64,000 nt of DNA, taken from NCBI GenBank assembly GCA_030248225.1, contig JASANE010003562.1:1-64000 (forward strand). The letters are read 5' to 3'. Below are positions 13,054 to 25,818 of the stretch, in pieces. Numbering within the stretch: the first letter of the stretch is position 1; every line of letters starts with the position of its first letter. A program made the position numbers and the translations under genes. Source of the stretch: Trileptium ribeirensis. Taxonomy: Eukaryota > Nematoda > Enoplea > Enoplida > Thoracostomopsidae. The notes beneath the pieces are model-generated. The model worked only from the letters and a program-made list of their open reading frames with translations. It searched no databases and was not told where the DNA came from.

Positions 13054-13292
13054 GGTACCTCCAAGGTTCTTTGGGAGGATAGCACCTACCTCGCCCACCC
13101 CCCCCCCAAATACCTACCTACCAGCTGCCAACTCGTCAACAGCCAATGAGATTACAGCAGGAGAAATAATCGCCGATGATGGCTGATTTTATTTCTCTGC
13201 TCTTATTGGTTATTGGTGAGCTTGTATCTGTTAGCCCCTTCCACGTATTCTGGTGGGGGGTAGGCGATACCCCACCAAGAACCTTGAAGTAT
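13054..13292. repeat. Foldback (long imperfect palindrome) element
   Basis: The arm at 13054-13107 is complementary to the arm at 13251-13292: CCAAGGTTCTTTGGGAGGATAG pairs with a segment that reads CAAGGTTCTTGGTGGGGTAT on the other strand, followed by C-rich and G-rich tracts. Inner pairs (GAGAAATA at 13158 with TATTTCTC near 13191, and CCAAT with ATTGG) share the same centre near 13177, so the whole 240 bp is one imperfect palindrome. The structure is typical of foldback MITEs. Confidence 0.6.
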
Positions 13293-13299
13293 CCCTTGC

Positions 13300-16200
13300 A
13301 ATCCTTGGTGGGAGGCCGGAAAACGACCACATTATCAGGTAACCTAAAGTACATGAGTATGACTGAGTGTGTATTATTTAATGCAAAATAGTCTGACTGT
13401 ACAGAAAACGATTTAGTACTTCAACAAACTTGCAGGTTTAAGCGAAAGAGCTTTGTAAGATTGATCAAAAACTCCCTAACTGTATGCGACGGTGGGATGT
13501 TTTGGAGTACAGGCGCGGTTTCGGTAAACTGTTGCTATCGGAATAAATTATTAATAAAGTGATCAATTTTCCACTTGACACTATAAAATGGCAGATGTGA
13601 CGGGTAGATTTTGAAGGTACACTCGTAGTCCGATGAACCTACTAAGAGGATACTTTTGGGGCTTCTAATCACCGTCACTGCTTGCTTTGCATCCAAATAC
13701 GAATGTAACCCTGCAGAACCAGCTCACCGAGATCTATAACTTGGCTGAAAAACGCAGTTTTGTGTCACCACTACCTCAGCCGAATATGGGTTGTTGACTC
13801 ATTGCCTGAAATATCGAATTTTGGAATTTCGGCGTGTTATTGCATGTTTTATCTTAAAACTAGTGTCACTTAGGTTATCAAGTACGTTGAATACGATGGT
13901 TTCGTAAACTTGAGTCCAATGTTGACTATATTATACCTTTTTTGGAGTTTCTAGAGTTTTACAGTCGACGAACCCCATCTCGAAAATGTAACTTGTTTTG
14001 GCCATATAATGTGTGCAGCACCACAAGAATGATGGTTTGGTTATCTAGAGTCCACCACGAAAATTTAAACTGTCTTCATTGGATTTCAGTTCGACGAATT
14101 TAATTACTTGAATGTAGTCTCTCGTCTTTCTTTTGGTGACGTGTTGCGTGTAGGGCATCCAGCATAGTGTATATATAGGTTTTCCGATACGCTGAATACG
14201 ACAGATTGATTATGTAGAGTCGGATATTTTATGTCTTTTTAAAACTCTTCAATCATTTTAGGCTAGACCAACCCAATTTCGAGAATGTAGTTCGTCTTCT
14301 GTCGTTTAGCTTTTATTGTATTTAGGGCATTTAGAGCAGCTGTGGTCATTCTAGAATCTAACGTGATTGTACCTTTTAGGTAGTTTTAATTCGGTTTAAG
14401 TTTCCACAAATTAGCCGAAAACAATCGACTTTTGTATCTTATTTGGATAGGCGTTATTTTCTGCGCCTTAAAATAAGCTTTAATAAGTTTTGTGACGCGA
14501 AGTATAGGTGGTGTTGGCTAGATAACTCATCAGGCTAGGATTATAACATTTCATATTTCCCGGATTTTTTAAGATGGTATATACATCAAAAACAAAACCT
14601 GTCACAGGTGATTACACATAATGGCTATGGATGAAACCATGTTTGCTACGTTTCTCCCTGGGTTTGAGATGCATTGCAGTTAAAGACAATTGACCGTTCA
14701 GAGGTTTTACTGTTAAGCATGTACAATTTCAAATTATTCAGCAAATTTACTTTTGCATCTAAGCTGTTGTACTTGTACATTAACTTTTAGCAGTGGTACA
14801 CTAATGTTGCTCCATGTTATCTCATCCTTGATCACTGTATATACTCATTTATTTGTATATATCTAATACTCATTTCTAGTGGATGTGTGGTTCAGTTGTG
14901 TCGGGATGCCAGTAGATAAATTTTGCCGATTCTTCAACGCTTCATCGCGTTCCTACACATGAACTCACACAAAGGTCTTCCGCGAAATTTCTTTAACAGA
15001 TGTTTAGGCTTATCTGATCGGCCTAGAAAAAACCATGCAAGACAGAATACTGGAATGTTGATAGTGTTTTATACTCCATATAAATTTACTCAGTAAATAG
15101 TAATAGTGCATCATATCGTACACGGTGTTATGCTTACTGGACGTGGACAAAACTTTCACTTGATCGGGTTTCGTAACACAAATCATGCATCAATGTGATT
15201 GTTGATGGTAAAATGGCTCCACCCATTTGTTTCGTAGAGAAATATAAAGATCGGCCTGAATTGGACAGTTGCTTAGGAAGCCACGCATGTACACAGTTAT
15301 ATCCTGAACAAAATAGAAATAAATATTCCAAATCCTTAAAGATAACAACGAAATATACCAGAATGCTGGTGTAAAATATATGTAAATTTTCGTTGTGTAC
15401 ATTTTGGTGTCTGCATAAACTGGTACGCAAAATGGTATATATACTGACGAACTTTAAACCAAATATTACCAATCAGTAGCAAGTTTTGTAACTACAGCAA
15501 TACTTACGCGATTCAAATGGATAATTAGTTGTTATTTTTCTATTAACAGAACTCGATAATTGGTTAGACATTAAGCGTGACGTGTAGCATCTCATTTCGC
15601 CTTATATTGCGAATATTTTTAATTTTTGACATATTAATTTAGTCTTTAGTATATGATAAACGGCAATAGCTATACTCGATTTGATTAAATAATTATAAGA
15701 CGAAGATCTGCCCATATGGGAAGGTAGACAGAGCCCGCTTTATGCAAAAAAGTATACAACCCATTACCCAAGTAAATATAACTTAACCTTGTTTGCATAA
15801 CGAAACGATGTTAAGTGTACTATTAGCTACCACGGAAGCATCAAATTCATACATTCAATTTGAAAACAGCATTAAATATGGTTAACGTAGTCACATTCCA
15901 TAGTAATTAACGTCTTTAATGCAGCCATGGAAACAGGCTTGGCTTCTATTCTTTGGCGGCACAGAAGAACTGTTACTTAATATAATAGGTCCCACTTACA
16001 TCAATACACACCTAGGGCTGGTTTTAAAATGAGTAGGTGTCACATTTTTAAGATATTAGTGCTTAAAGCCATTAGAAACTGTTACTTGCCATTACTTTAA
16101 TTTAAGCACATCAACAACATAAATAACCGAAAAACAAAGGGTTGCTGCTGACATAATTATATATGAGGCTAATACTAAACCATATTATATAACATTATTG

Positions 16201-16425
16201 TTCTTTAATCCACATTAAAATACACGCTAAATTGGTACGCTTATAGCTTACGTTTTCATTTTTGGCGTCTGTGATATTGTTTTCGACTTCCAGACTGGCG
16301 ACTATCATAGTGTCTTGTGTTGTGGCATGGTTTATATATGCACGACGTATTTACTTAGATGTAAATACCATTACACAAAGCATAATTTTTAGTGTCGCAC
16401 GTTGTCGTTCATCTTCTTGTAAGGG
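13300..16425. other. AT-rich non-coding stretch
   Basis: No supportable gene. Open frames such as 15472-15134 (minus, 112 codons) lack any recognised family signature. Confidence 0.5.
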
Positions 16426-16432
16426 TCATGTG

Positions 16433-16556
16433 GGCAGAGGCGTCGCCACGGAGAGGCGGCGGTCCCCCAATTTACAACTGCAACAAAATTTTTTCAGCAT
16501 TTTGTATTTAGTGGATGCCCTCCTCCCAGTTAAAATTTTCTGGTCACGCTCCTGCA
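16433..16556. mobile_element. Small MITE-like element
   Basis: The left end GGCAGAGGCGTCGCCACGG is the approximate inverted complement of the right end TCTGGTCACGCTCCTGC, enclosing about 90 bp. The same kind of ends bounds 31160-31357, and a single right end lies at 12.97 kb. There is no coding capacity. The divergence makes target-site duplications unreadable. Confidence 0.4.
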
Positions 16557-17485
16557 TGTGAGATACGAAATTTGGGAACTTTGGTGCATATCGACACTAC
16601 GGATGTGAAGGCCAATAACTTTTAACTAATAAAAAGGATCAACTGCTATAAATTTGAATTCGACCTCATATAAAGACGTTTGACCGGGAACAGTACGTAT
16701 AAAATACAATTGCCTTGTTCCAAGATTGTTGCCACCGTAGAATATGATTAATGATCATAAAACAATTGTCATAATAACTGGGGATTCATATGGTGTGGGT
16801 GATATGCTACTTTTTAAGGGGTTTTAGGTTTGTCTGAAATGATTAGGCTTTTAAAACACTGTTTTCCCATGAAGCTTAGAACGACAGAATATTTAACATG
16901 TTAAAGCTTGACACTGTGATGTGCAGTGACATACAGAATTTGTTTTTTAGTTTGTTTACGTCCTCTTATGCTCGACAATTGTTGATCAAAGTCAGAATGT
17001 TGATCATGTCTTTGTGACGGCGAACTGATTTGTCCATACAGTTGATAGATTTTTTGTAATAAATCCTATTCCTTTGAAATTATAGCTCTGTGAGCATGGC
17101 TATTGGACGTATTTTGTACTGGTATTATTTCCGCCATTGTTGAAAGCAGCGTCTACGTCTAGACTTCCTTTCTGGCGTATAACTGACTTGTACATAGCAG
17201 TTGTGACATATTTCTGCAACAAAAAGAATCCTATACTATAAAATAGCTAGAAGAAATAAGAGCTGTATGGAAATGGTGTTTGAACATAATAACTAGTCTT
17301 GCTTTTATTTCTGCCATTCTAGAATGTAACGTTCCAGGTTAATTTGCGGTGTTCTTTTTCTGTCTCTTATTTAGTTTGTGTAAATATAAATATATTATTC
17401 ATGATAACGGATATAATTTATTTATTGATACACAATCATAGCCGATAGCCGTAGCTTTCCTGTTTTGACAGGTTCAAAATTTTGT

Positions 17486-17616
17486 GATAATTATATGCAG
17501 GCGATACAAGATTTACAACATTTGCAGCATTTTTAATTATCTTGGTTGAATGATGGTAATTATATGCAGGCGATACAAGATATATAACAGCATTTGCAGT
17601 ATTTTTAATTATCTTG
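17486..17616. repeat. Two-copy tandem repeat, 69-bp period
   Basis: TAATTATATGCAGGCGATAC starts at 17488 and again at 17557, and the flanking CATTTGCAG..ATTTTTAATTATCTTG is also repeated. The copies differ by a few substitutions and small indels. No function can be assigned. Confidence 0.7.
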
Positions 17617-17899
17617 AATAATTGGCGAAACATACACAGCGACTAATAATGCATAATTAATGCATATAAACAATGTATTAAAATGACTTGATCTGTCATG
17701 GTTGATAGTAAAATCTTGATCAGATGATTTTGTTTATAACAATTTTACCCTGGTCAACTGTTACATACCGTTTTTATATTAACACAGTGTTGGCCATTGG
17801 TGGACATTTGCATCACCGCATATTGCTAATCTTTGTGATGAGCGAGTTTGTCGTGTATAGGTTGCTGAATATACATTGTTATTCGTTCACTATTCGAGG

Positions 17900-20760
17900 C
17901 TCCTGAAGGGATTAGCAATGACTGCTAAATAGCTCATTGCTCTGCGGTTCCAGGGTTGAAATCATGTAAGCTGGATTCGATTCCGCAAGTTTATCCAACC
18001 TTGCTCGAAGTTAAAGGTATAAAAGGGTTGAGATTTGCGTGCTTGTTAACTGCCATGTAATATGTTTTGCAATTATCACTTTCTTTGCAAATATATTTAT
18101 AACGTATACGACGATAATACTGTATGGTTTACAGCAGCTGGACTAAATAAAGGTGGCAAACTATTTTTCTATTTTTCATATAAAAATATAAAGTGTTTGT
18201 TTAAGATAGTAAATTTTTATTTGTAAAACTAGTACATAGTTTTCAATAACAAGTTTTTGACCATGATTTTTAAAAATGACCATTGCTTCTTACTAATGAC
18301 CACAAAAATAATGAGTGCTCTCTCTATACCAACAAAAGAATGCAAAATTCAAACATAGATTTTAACATCGCTTTTTATAGTACCAATTCTTATTGTATAT
18401 ATCGCAAATTTATAAATTACGTCTTTCTGCAGACTAAAAATCCTAAAATTTTGCACATTTCTGTAGGTTCCGACCTCGCTGCGCTGGGTCTTTTCATTTT
18501 CATTTCTGTAAACCTAGGGAAATTTGCAGTAAAAAACGTTTTTACAGAGACAACTTGGAACTTTCACTTCACTGGATTCACTGCCACTTTTGGAGGATCA
18601 ATTTTTTGCCCTAAACATTTAGTTTTGTACAGTCTTGAAGATGGAACATTTTGGTTACAGTATAACAGTTTCCAAAATCTTCGGCGTCCTGCTTAGTATA
18701 CATTGTCTGAGGGTCTTACTCAAGGCCGGATCCAGGAAGGATCTATAGGTCAAGGTCGTGGCGCGTCGGGAGCCGGGGGATGAGGGGGAGGTGCGGGGCC
18801 TCGGGTTCCCTTCCTTGGCCGCACTGTTCTCTCTAATTGTTAAACTTAATTGTAATATTTCGGCCTGTCATGGTTAAGTTGTAAACTAGTATGTATGTGT
18901 AAGGATATATATAGTTGATTTTACAAGTCGCAGCCGACGTGGAACCTAGCTCACGTAACCCTTTATAAAGATTACAGAAAAATATTTCTTACTGGCTTTA
19001 AAAATCAAAGCTAAACTTTAAAAATCTAAGCTATGATGTTATTTACTGTAATTAGATTTTCAATGCGATTCAACTGAAACATGAAGAGATAAAAGCCCAA
19101 TTTTTCAAAAAGCTCAATTTTCTGAAAAAACACAGAAAAACCCACATTGATTTTTAACAATATCTCTGCTTTTAAGACGTCAGCGACCTCGAGGTAGGCT
19201 TTGGCATGCCCTTAATCGACTGTTAAGCCTTTGTTAAAACAGACTAAGCATCCTTAAGTTTGGCCAGCATTTCTCCTAAATTACCAAAATTAAGACCGGC
19301 CCAATTTTTCAAAAACTATGATTACATATGTATCATGTATCATGAGGTGCTTCACACAAACGTTTCCAATAGGATACTGCATTGTATAATTTAATCATTT
19401 TTCTAAATTATCTTGACAGTATAGTTACTCTGGTACCTACAGTTTATGTTGTGCACCTTAATTGTGAGCAGTCATACAGATATATGCCCAAAGTCCGCTT
19501 CCGCAGGGGTAATAATAGTAATAATAATAGCAATTCAATTGTATTCAAAAAGATATGGGTAAGGAAACGGCGGGAAACAAGCCTCACTGTAAAACATATC
19601 AGCTCACTTACATCAAAGCGCTGCCCAATTTATTCTACTTCGCTAAACTACATTTTAGTACTAGCAAGCTAGTGTAGATAACTCGTGGTGTGTATTTGGC
19701 TGAGACATTGTGTTCGAATTTCTTCTACTGTATATCAATCATTGTTGCAAATGAAGCATATGTTATTATTAACACGACATTAATTTATCTGAGCGCTCGA
19801 TTATAGGCCAGTTTAGCTATAAACGTATTAATGGTCTAATTATTAGTCTCGACGTTGTCGCTCATTCGCCCGTCAAAAGTGAAGACAGGCCTGCGACACG
19901 AGACTTTGGGAAATTCCACTAAACCATTTGGATCTACCAATATCTTTAGCAAATTCAATCGTAAGGATGTCACATTAAACTACACTTTACATATGAATAA
20001 CATGTCAGTACAATATTAAACAGGCCAATAAATATGATGTAAATTGTAATTTTTATAAGAGGTGATTAATCCGCTCAGTGATAAAACAGGTAGTTTTCAC
20101 TGAACAAAAAATTTAACTGAAACCTTACATTTCAATCTAAATTTGTACCGCTGGCATAGAATGTAATGTTACGCCGTTGCCGTTATTCACCAAAATGCAT
20201 GCTAAGTTGTTATGGTTTTGGCGAACAATTCAAGTCTAACAATAACATAACTTGTTTAACAAAATTCCGCTCTTATATGGCTGATTGGTCAAGACTTTAG
20301 GTGGCTATCTCACGGGAAATGAATTTAAGTCGGATATAGGACTTTGTTATTTTGCTTCAAATAATTATACTAACTTTTTTCAATCGTTAAATCATTATTT
20401 TATTAATCTTCATTAACATTCTGCACACTAACCCGTAGCTAACACATGTCGTGAAGTGAAATCACAAAGTGCGTAGTAGAATTTCAGTGTGTGAATATTT
20501 ATTGTTGAGATAGAGGACGAAAAGTAGCTTTGTTTCAGTGTCTGTTGCAAATCAAATCTGCAACAATAAAAAGTGCAGATAAAAAGCAAAGGAAATAAAT
20601 TAGAAATGAAACATTAACAACGAACTATAGGCAATCTTGTATAGTGGTTAAGAATGTCCCAGACTGTCAACATATCATATTACTGAATCTAATCAAACAC
20701 AGTGCTTAGAAAGTTTTAGTAGTGTGCAAAATTTGCGTATAAAAGATATATCAACATAGC
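17900..20760. other. Non-coding stretch between repeats and the BEL/Pao element
   Basis: A 137-codon frame at 18283-18696 has no recognisable domain and is not called. Positions 18725-18835 form a short GC-rich island whose ends (AGGCCGGATCCAGGAAGG and CCTTCCTTGGCCGC) look weakly complementary, possibly a decayed MITE. Positions 19508-19540 hold an (AAT)n-like run. The expected 3' LTR of the adjacent BEL/Pao element should lie at 20.3-20.76 kb, but I cannot delimit one. Confidence 0.45.
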
Positions 20761-20767
20761 AAACTTT

Positions 20768-21834
20768 TCATATTAAGTCGAAATTGACGCAGTCAATTTG
20801 TCGTGCAACGACAAGTTCCCGCGGCCACGATGGATTCATATCTGTTGACTCATCTTCATTGAAATAGGCTTCCAAAGAGATCAAATCTGTCGCAACACGT
20901 CGGATTACATAACTATTTGGGAGTTTAACACGAACAAATCGCATTTTGCCATCTGGTCCATCCATTAATTCAACAATTCCAATCAACTTCCAGGTTAATT
21001 TTGGCGTTGCGTGTTTCAAGAGGCAGGCTTTATCTTTTCGTGGTTGTTTGACATCGCCACGTTTATGTTTGAAATGAGCTTGCTTCGCTTCACGTGGCTC
21101 GTGTAGATACTGATTGTAACACATACTCCAGAACTGATCCAAGTTCTTTTCAATTTGCTTCCATTGTTTCAGTGATGTTCGTTTTGGATGTCGATCAGGT
21201 GAGTATTCAGGATCACGAGGGTCGTCATCCAATTGTGGTACAATTAACTGAGTGTTCGGTGCAATGAAATGTGCATTTGTCAGCAGTCCATAATCCAAAA
21301 TTTCAGATCGAACTTGCAGTAATGGTCGCGTTTTGACGATCATTTCAATATGCGCCATCATAGTAGTGAGCATCTTCATTGTCAGTGTTGTTTTCCAAAA
21401 CATTTTGTTCAATGATCATTTGTTGAGACCAACAAGGCATTCATAGAAACCGCCAACCCAAGTATAACTTTCCGGTATTAATTTCTACTTGATACCTTGG
21501 CTAGTCTTCTGGAAGAACTTTGTCAGGTCTTCAATAACATCTTCAGGAGGCTTATTTTTCCAAATGGTGCTGAGAATTAAGCCTCTTTTTTTCGAACTGA
21601 GTAGCATTGTCTCTCAAAATTGTCTGAGGTGTTCCTCAGCTGAATAATGATGCGTAGTATGGCTTGTGTTGCCGCTTCCGTAGAACAGTCATTGGCAACT
21701 TCAAGATGAACAGTACGAGTCGTGAAGCAAGTAAAGACGGAGATCCATATTTTGACAAATTCCATCCCGGGTTCTTCGCGTATCATTAGTGGTCCCATGT
21801 AATCAAGTCCGTGTTTTTGAATGATTTTGTACAT
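20768..21834 (-). pseudogene. BEL/Pao integrase core and C-terminal domain (broken)
   Basis: The segment 21834-21577 reads as the start of a BEL/Pao integrase catalytic core, with the typical GLDYMGPL and TCFTTRTVHLEV stretches containing the first catalytic aspartate. A frame break near 21600 removes the region of the second aspartate. The segment 21412-20768 (214 codons) resumes with the end of the core (a TRPL..LLTNAHF motif like the family's SRPL..LTPxHFL). It then runs into the C-terminal domain (DUF5641 type, WKLIGIVELMDGPDGK then VKLPNSYVIRR). Integrase would insert element cDNA into the genome; this copy cannot. Confidence 0.85.
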
Positions 21835-22018
21835 TTAACATGTTCGCGGGGTAATGGTGCCATGCCTTATGGTTTTAAAGGTGCATCTTCCATTCTGCTA
21901 CATATTGTTCAAGCTGCCAGTACTTCGCGAACTTGACTATAGCAATGAGTGATACGTTTGCGAAGTTGCACCAGTGTTGATTTCGTACCCTAATGAAAAA
22001 CTTTGTCATGGGCATCTT

Positions 22019-22573
22019 TTATAACCAGTTTGTGAGCCGTCTGTCCTTCGCAAGAAGTATTGGGTATGTGGTTTCTTCTGGAAAAGCATTATTAAGTCTG
22101 CCAGCACAGCGAATGATTCCATCTTGCAGTTCCAAATCCAGTTGTTTCATTAAGTGACAGCGTTTTCGCGTGCGTAGCAGCTCGGGTTGATTAGCAAACA
22201 CCAATCGTTGGTGGTCCTTTACAGCCATTATCCAGAATTCTGTCATTTCTTCAGTCGTAATGCTGACTGTTGCAGGCACATGATGTTTCTTGAGCCTTTT
22301 CATGAATCGATTGCATATGCCACCACCTATAACATTTACTTTAAACTTGAATAGTTATTGCAATCGAACGTCGAATCATCGCACGAAGCAAAACACTAAG
22401 TCACTTGCTGTAACGCCAGTCGCTTGGTTAGGACAACACTTCTGATTTTGTGGAAAGATTTGCATTGATAACCTCAGAAGAGTAGCCCAAGCCATTCCAA
22501 GAACACTGATTGTTGTTGGTTCCAGTTTATCGTTTGAGCTGACCTTTGAATTGAACGACGAATCGATGCACAT
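22019..22573 (-). pseudogene. BEL/Pao RNase H to integrase N-terminal region (broken)
   Basis: Segment 22303-22019 (94 codons) carries the conserved linker of BEL/Pao polyproteins just before the integrase zinc-binding domain, with LDLELQDGIIRCAGRLNNA and a TTYPILLAKDRRLTNWL end. The stretch 22573-22304 should be RNase H and connection, but it is too decayed for me to place catalytic residues. It lies between the RT and integrase segments of the same minus-strand element and shares its decay. Confidence 0.7.
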
Positions 22574-23554
22574 TCATTGACGCAAATTCATCGAAGAGGC
22601 ATTGAACAAACATTTGCTTTGCTTGAAGTACACCACAGCTTGTTGTGTATCATCAGTGCCAAGTATATCATTGTAAACATAAATATTGTGTTGAATTGTA
22701 TTACCGAGTGGTGAATCTTGTTGTTCCAAATGATACTTGACAGTTGCACACAACGGGAACGGAGATGGTCCAATGCCAACGAAACTCTGGTGAAATTCAA
22801 AACTTGCGCATTTTCGCGCGTGGTAGGCTTTGCTGAGTCTTTTAACCATAAGAACCGAACATCATCGCGATGTAGGCCCAGTTTATGGAAAGCTTTTTCA
22901 ATGTCAGCTACAACGGCAATTGAGTACGTTCCGGTCCGGATCAGTATTCCAGTCAGATCATTGAGTAAACATGGACCAATGTACACCATATTGTTGAGGC
23001 TATTATTGTCTGGTTTGAAATTGGCGCTCATATCGTACGCAATGCGAACTTTGGTGGTAACGTAGTCATGTTTGAACATAGGAAAATGTGGCAAGTAATG
23101 TGCCAATGGACCATAATTTTGGCTTGCCATTACTGGCTCTACAACGCCTTTATGTAATTGATCTTCAATGACACCATCGTATTCAGCCAGTTTTGCTGTG
23201 GGTTTGCTCTGGAGCCAACATGCGAAGCGTTGATTCAAGCTGAGCTTCTGCCACGTGCTAGTTGGATGTCAGATGTTGTGTGGAGGTTTTCCATGCAAGA
23301 GCAACTTGATAACGCCCATCTTTCATGGCAGTTTTGTTGTTGATGTCTTCAACTATCTGTTGGTTCTTGCTCGTAAACATTCCTTGGTCGGGACTTGTGA
23401 TGCCGATTGCTTCTAATTGCCACATTTGTTCTACAGGATCAACCAATTCCGTGTGGGTTAACAAGTATTGATTATCCACCTGGTTGGGTAGCATTAGCTT
23501 TCCAGGATTTGCATTGCCAAGCAGAACATTGCCAAACTGTCTAATTTTGAACAT
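22574..23554 (-). pseudogene. BEL/Pao peptidase A17 end and reverse transcriptase (broken)
   Basis: Segment 23554-23258 holds the A17-type linker (WQLEAIGIT, then DGRYQVALAWK). Segment 23238-22588 is the RT finger and palm region: TTKVRIAYDMSA, a GP-LL-DL-GIL stretch, and VVADIEKAFHKL with the first catalytic aspartate. The palm continues in another frame (22849-22574), where the YVDD-box counterpart reads VYNDIL, so one catalytic aspartate is replaced. RT copies element RNA into cDNA. The frame change near 22.8 kb and the altered active site show that this copy is dead. Confidence 0.85.
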
Positions 23555-23960
23555 GCATTTCCTTGACTTTGGGATCTATGATTGTGTGATAGTAGTCTTG
23601 ACCATTTAGGATGTCAACTGGACATAGTTCCTCGTGTTGTGGTGGACGATTGAACGGACTCAATTGACGCATCTTCTTTGCACTAAATTTTTTTAGCCGA
23701 ATCGGGGAGGGAAATTTTGAACGCTGGCGTAGTTCTAGACACTGCGAAGGCCTCCAGTTCCAGTTTATAGCCATTTGGGACATTGTGCTTAGGTTTCTCC
23801 GTTGTTGGCATTAAAGCGAGAAACACCGAGAGACACTTGATTTTGTGGCCGGAGGTTCAATTTCTCTGCCGCAGCTCGACTGTTACACGTGAGCCGTGCA
23901 TTTCCATCAATATATACCAACAGCACGTGTTGTTGCCCGGCTTAGTGTTTTAAACTGTGC
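23541..23960 (-). pseudogene. BEL/Pao aspartic protease region (broken)
   Basis: Around 23.9 kb the minus strand reads YIDGNARLT followed by SRAAAEKLNL. This matches the layout of the retropepsin active site and flap approach in BEL/Pao elements, with the catalytic Asp kept but the DTG/DDGS context changed. Segment 23783-23541 contains VDILNGQDYYHTIID, the hallmark C-terminal motif (usually VDxLIGxDYY). The protease would mature the polyprotein. It sits between the zinc knuckles and the A17/RT segment in the standard order. Confidence 0.75.
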
Positions 23961-24038
23961 ATGGAAAGGCTGTCATTATAATATCATCTTTGGAATCATT
24001 AGTGATATTCATGGGGGAATTGATCAGCGTTGCAGAGT

Positions 24039-24263
24039 TCATTCTGGATTAGACTCTTCCTGAATGTTTAAATCGGTCTTTAGCCGGCTGTTGGTAGGTA
24101 GCGATTTGTTCTTTGAGCATATCGTTGCATTATGACCAGATTGCTTGCAGTTGAAACATGGCTTTGTGCGATTGCAGTCTCGAACAGAGTGACCAATGCC
24201 CAAGCATCTGAAACAGCGTTTTTCTATGACCATAAATTGCGTGTGGTCTACCGTGTTAGCCAC
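24039..24263 (-). pseudogene. BEL/Pao gag nucleocapsid, two zinc knuckles
   Basis: Two CCHC zinc knuckles (C-x2-C-x4-H-x4-C) are intact: CFRCLGIGHSVRDC and CFNCKQSGHNATIC, four residues apart. Such knuckles bind genomic RNA in the capsid. The paired, closely spaced arrangement is normal for BEL/Pao. A short frame break separates this block from the upstream capsid segment, which ends at 24277. Confidence 0.9.
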
Positions 24264-24276
24264 CTTCTTGCATTCA

Positions 24277-25511
24277 TCACGGATTTGTTTTTCTTTGCAA
24301 CAGAAGACACATTTGGTCTTGTTCTTTTGTCCGCGAGCAACTTGGATGAAGTTTGTTGTATGTATGAAACATTGTTTCTAACACGGGCGGTTTTGTTAGT
24401 TGCGTTTGATTGCTGTGACTTTCAGACATTTGCTTTGCCTCTGATACGGACAGCACGTGCACCACCACGTTGTAGTGACGTAAAAGCTGTAGCAGCTCAT
24501 TGACGTTAACATCGGTACCATTTGACTGTTTGGACAATCGTTTGTCGTTGAAGCGTATGACCACTGGTGAAAGAAGCGTCTTCATCAGTTGCGGTACCAT
24601 AATGTTGAGCATTGCTTGATGCATGCCACAACGTTGAAATAATGAACCGATTCTATCATGCGCATCGTCGATGAACTTTTCGAGGTTGCCATAGTTGTCC
24701 TTGACAGGAGGTAAAGCATGGAAGGTATCCCACGGTGCCTCTGTTTGAAACTCAGGTATGCCATAATGCCTCTTGATAATGTTGATTGCTTCAGTGTAGT
24801 TGGAGCCTTCCAATTTCAAACCGCGGACTTTGCCACGTGCAGGGCCTTTCAACACTTGCAACAGATAGTCCATCTTCTGTTTGTCGTGCAGTCGTTGTTG
24901 ATTTACAATGATATCAAATGACTCCCAGAGGTGGTTTCATTTGCGAGATTCACCATCAAACGTTGGTAGTTGTATGCGAAGAGGGCTTCCTGCCGGTGAC
25001 ACAACATCATTTGCAGTTTGATTACTAGTAGGCTGACTCTTGCCTGTGGTTGGATTTGTTGATATGTTTCCGTTATTAAAGATTTTTGCCAGATCCACCA
25101 TTTGCTGTTGTGACTGTTGCTGCAACGGAACACTTGCTGCATGCACTGTTGCTCTTGTTGTTGTTGTTGCTGCATTTAAACCAGTATCATTTGAATAGTA
25201 CCATCAATTTGTTGAGTCGAAGCCGTGTTGTTGGTTGCTGCCATAGTTGGAGTTCCTGCAGCATTTGTAGTTGACTGATTGCCATACAACTGGGCGAAAT
25301 TTGCAACATTGGGTGGCTTTATGGTACCACTTTGATAGTGGCTTGATGTGCCATTTGATATTGGGCTATCAATTGCCGTGTTTGTGTACTGAATATGGCC
25401 AGTGATTGGGTCCATAGGCACAATTGTTTTTGCCACTGGGCTTTGCTGCCCAGAACTAACTGCAGTAGCGGCCTGACCAAGAATATTGATGACAAAAGCA
25501 TGATTGATCAA
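24277..25511 (-). pseudogene. BEL/Pao gag capsid region (broken)
   Basis: Segment 24873-24277 (198 codons) has the DUF1759-type capsid signature: MDYLLQVLKGPARGKVRGL, then NYTEAINIIKRHYG. The family's LPTFDGE entry motif lies upstream in a different frame (near 24.96 kb). Farther upstream is a low-complexity Q/T/N-rich N-terminal part (25511-25176) with a polyglutamine run near 25.16 kb. At least two frame changes split the protein. The ATG at 25511 is only the first in its frame; the true start is uncertain. Confidence 0.8.
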
Positions 25512-25818
25512 GTTTTAATTGCCAGTGCCATCCAAAGATGCAGAAACATCACCAGGGATCATCGATTGTGACAGAAATTGACCATCATCACTATTGTTGG
25601 CATGCTGCACCGTTGAACTTAATTGGGATTCGTTGCCGCTTCATGCACTTACCGGCGGCCTCCTTACCGGGCGGTTGTTCAATGGTGCGGTGCCTAATTG
25701 ATTTATTAGATTCTTGATAGTTTTCACCAGTGTCTGATTGCAACTCATTTAGACCATGTCATCGGCAGTGAGTGTGTTCGATTTCAGCAGCTGTTGATAC
25801 AGTCCACCTATGGTGCAT

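Noticed and set aside
15134..15472. Two overlapping minus-strand frames of 112 and 70 codons
   Set aside because: Both frames cannot be genes, neither resembles a known family, and the AT-rich base use is that of the surrounding non-coding DNA.
17911..17995. Possible plus-strand tRNA-like head (TAGCTCATTGCT with GGATTCGATTCC)
   Set aside because: The B box has an extra base, no stems pair, and no second copy was found, so the match may be chance.
18283..18696. Open frame of 137 codons on the plus strand
   Set aside because: Translation shows no family signature and the flanks have no gene structure. Kept only as a note.
22718..23065. Plus-strand frame of 115 codons inside the BEL/Pao RT
   Set aside because: Antisense shadow of the RT coding sequence.
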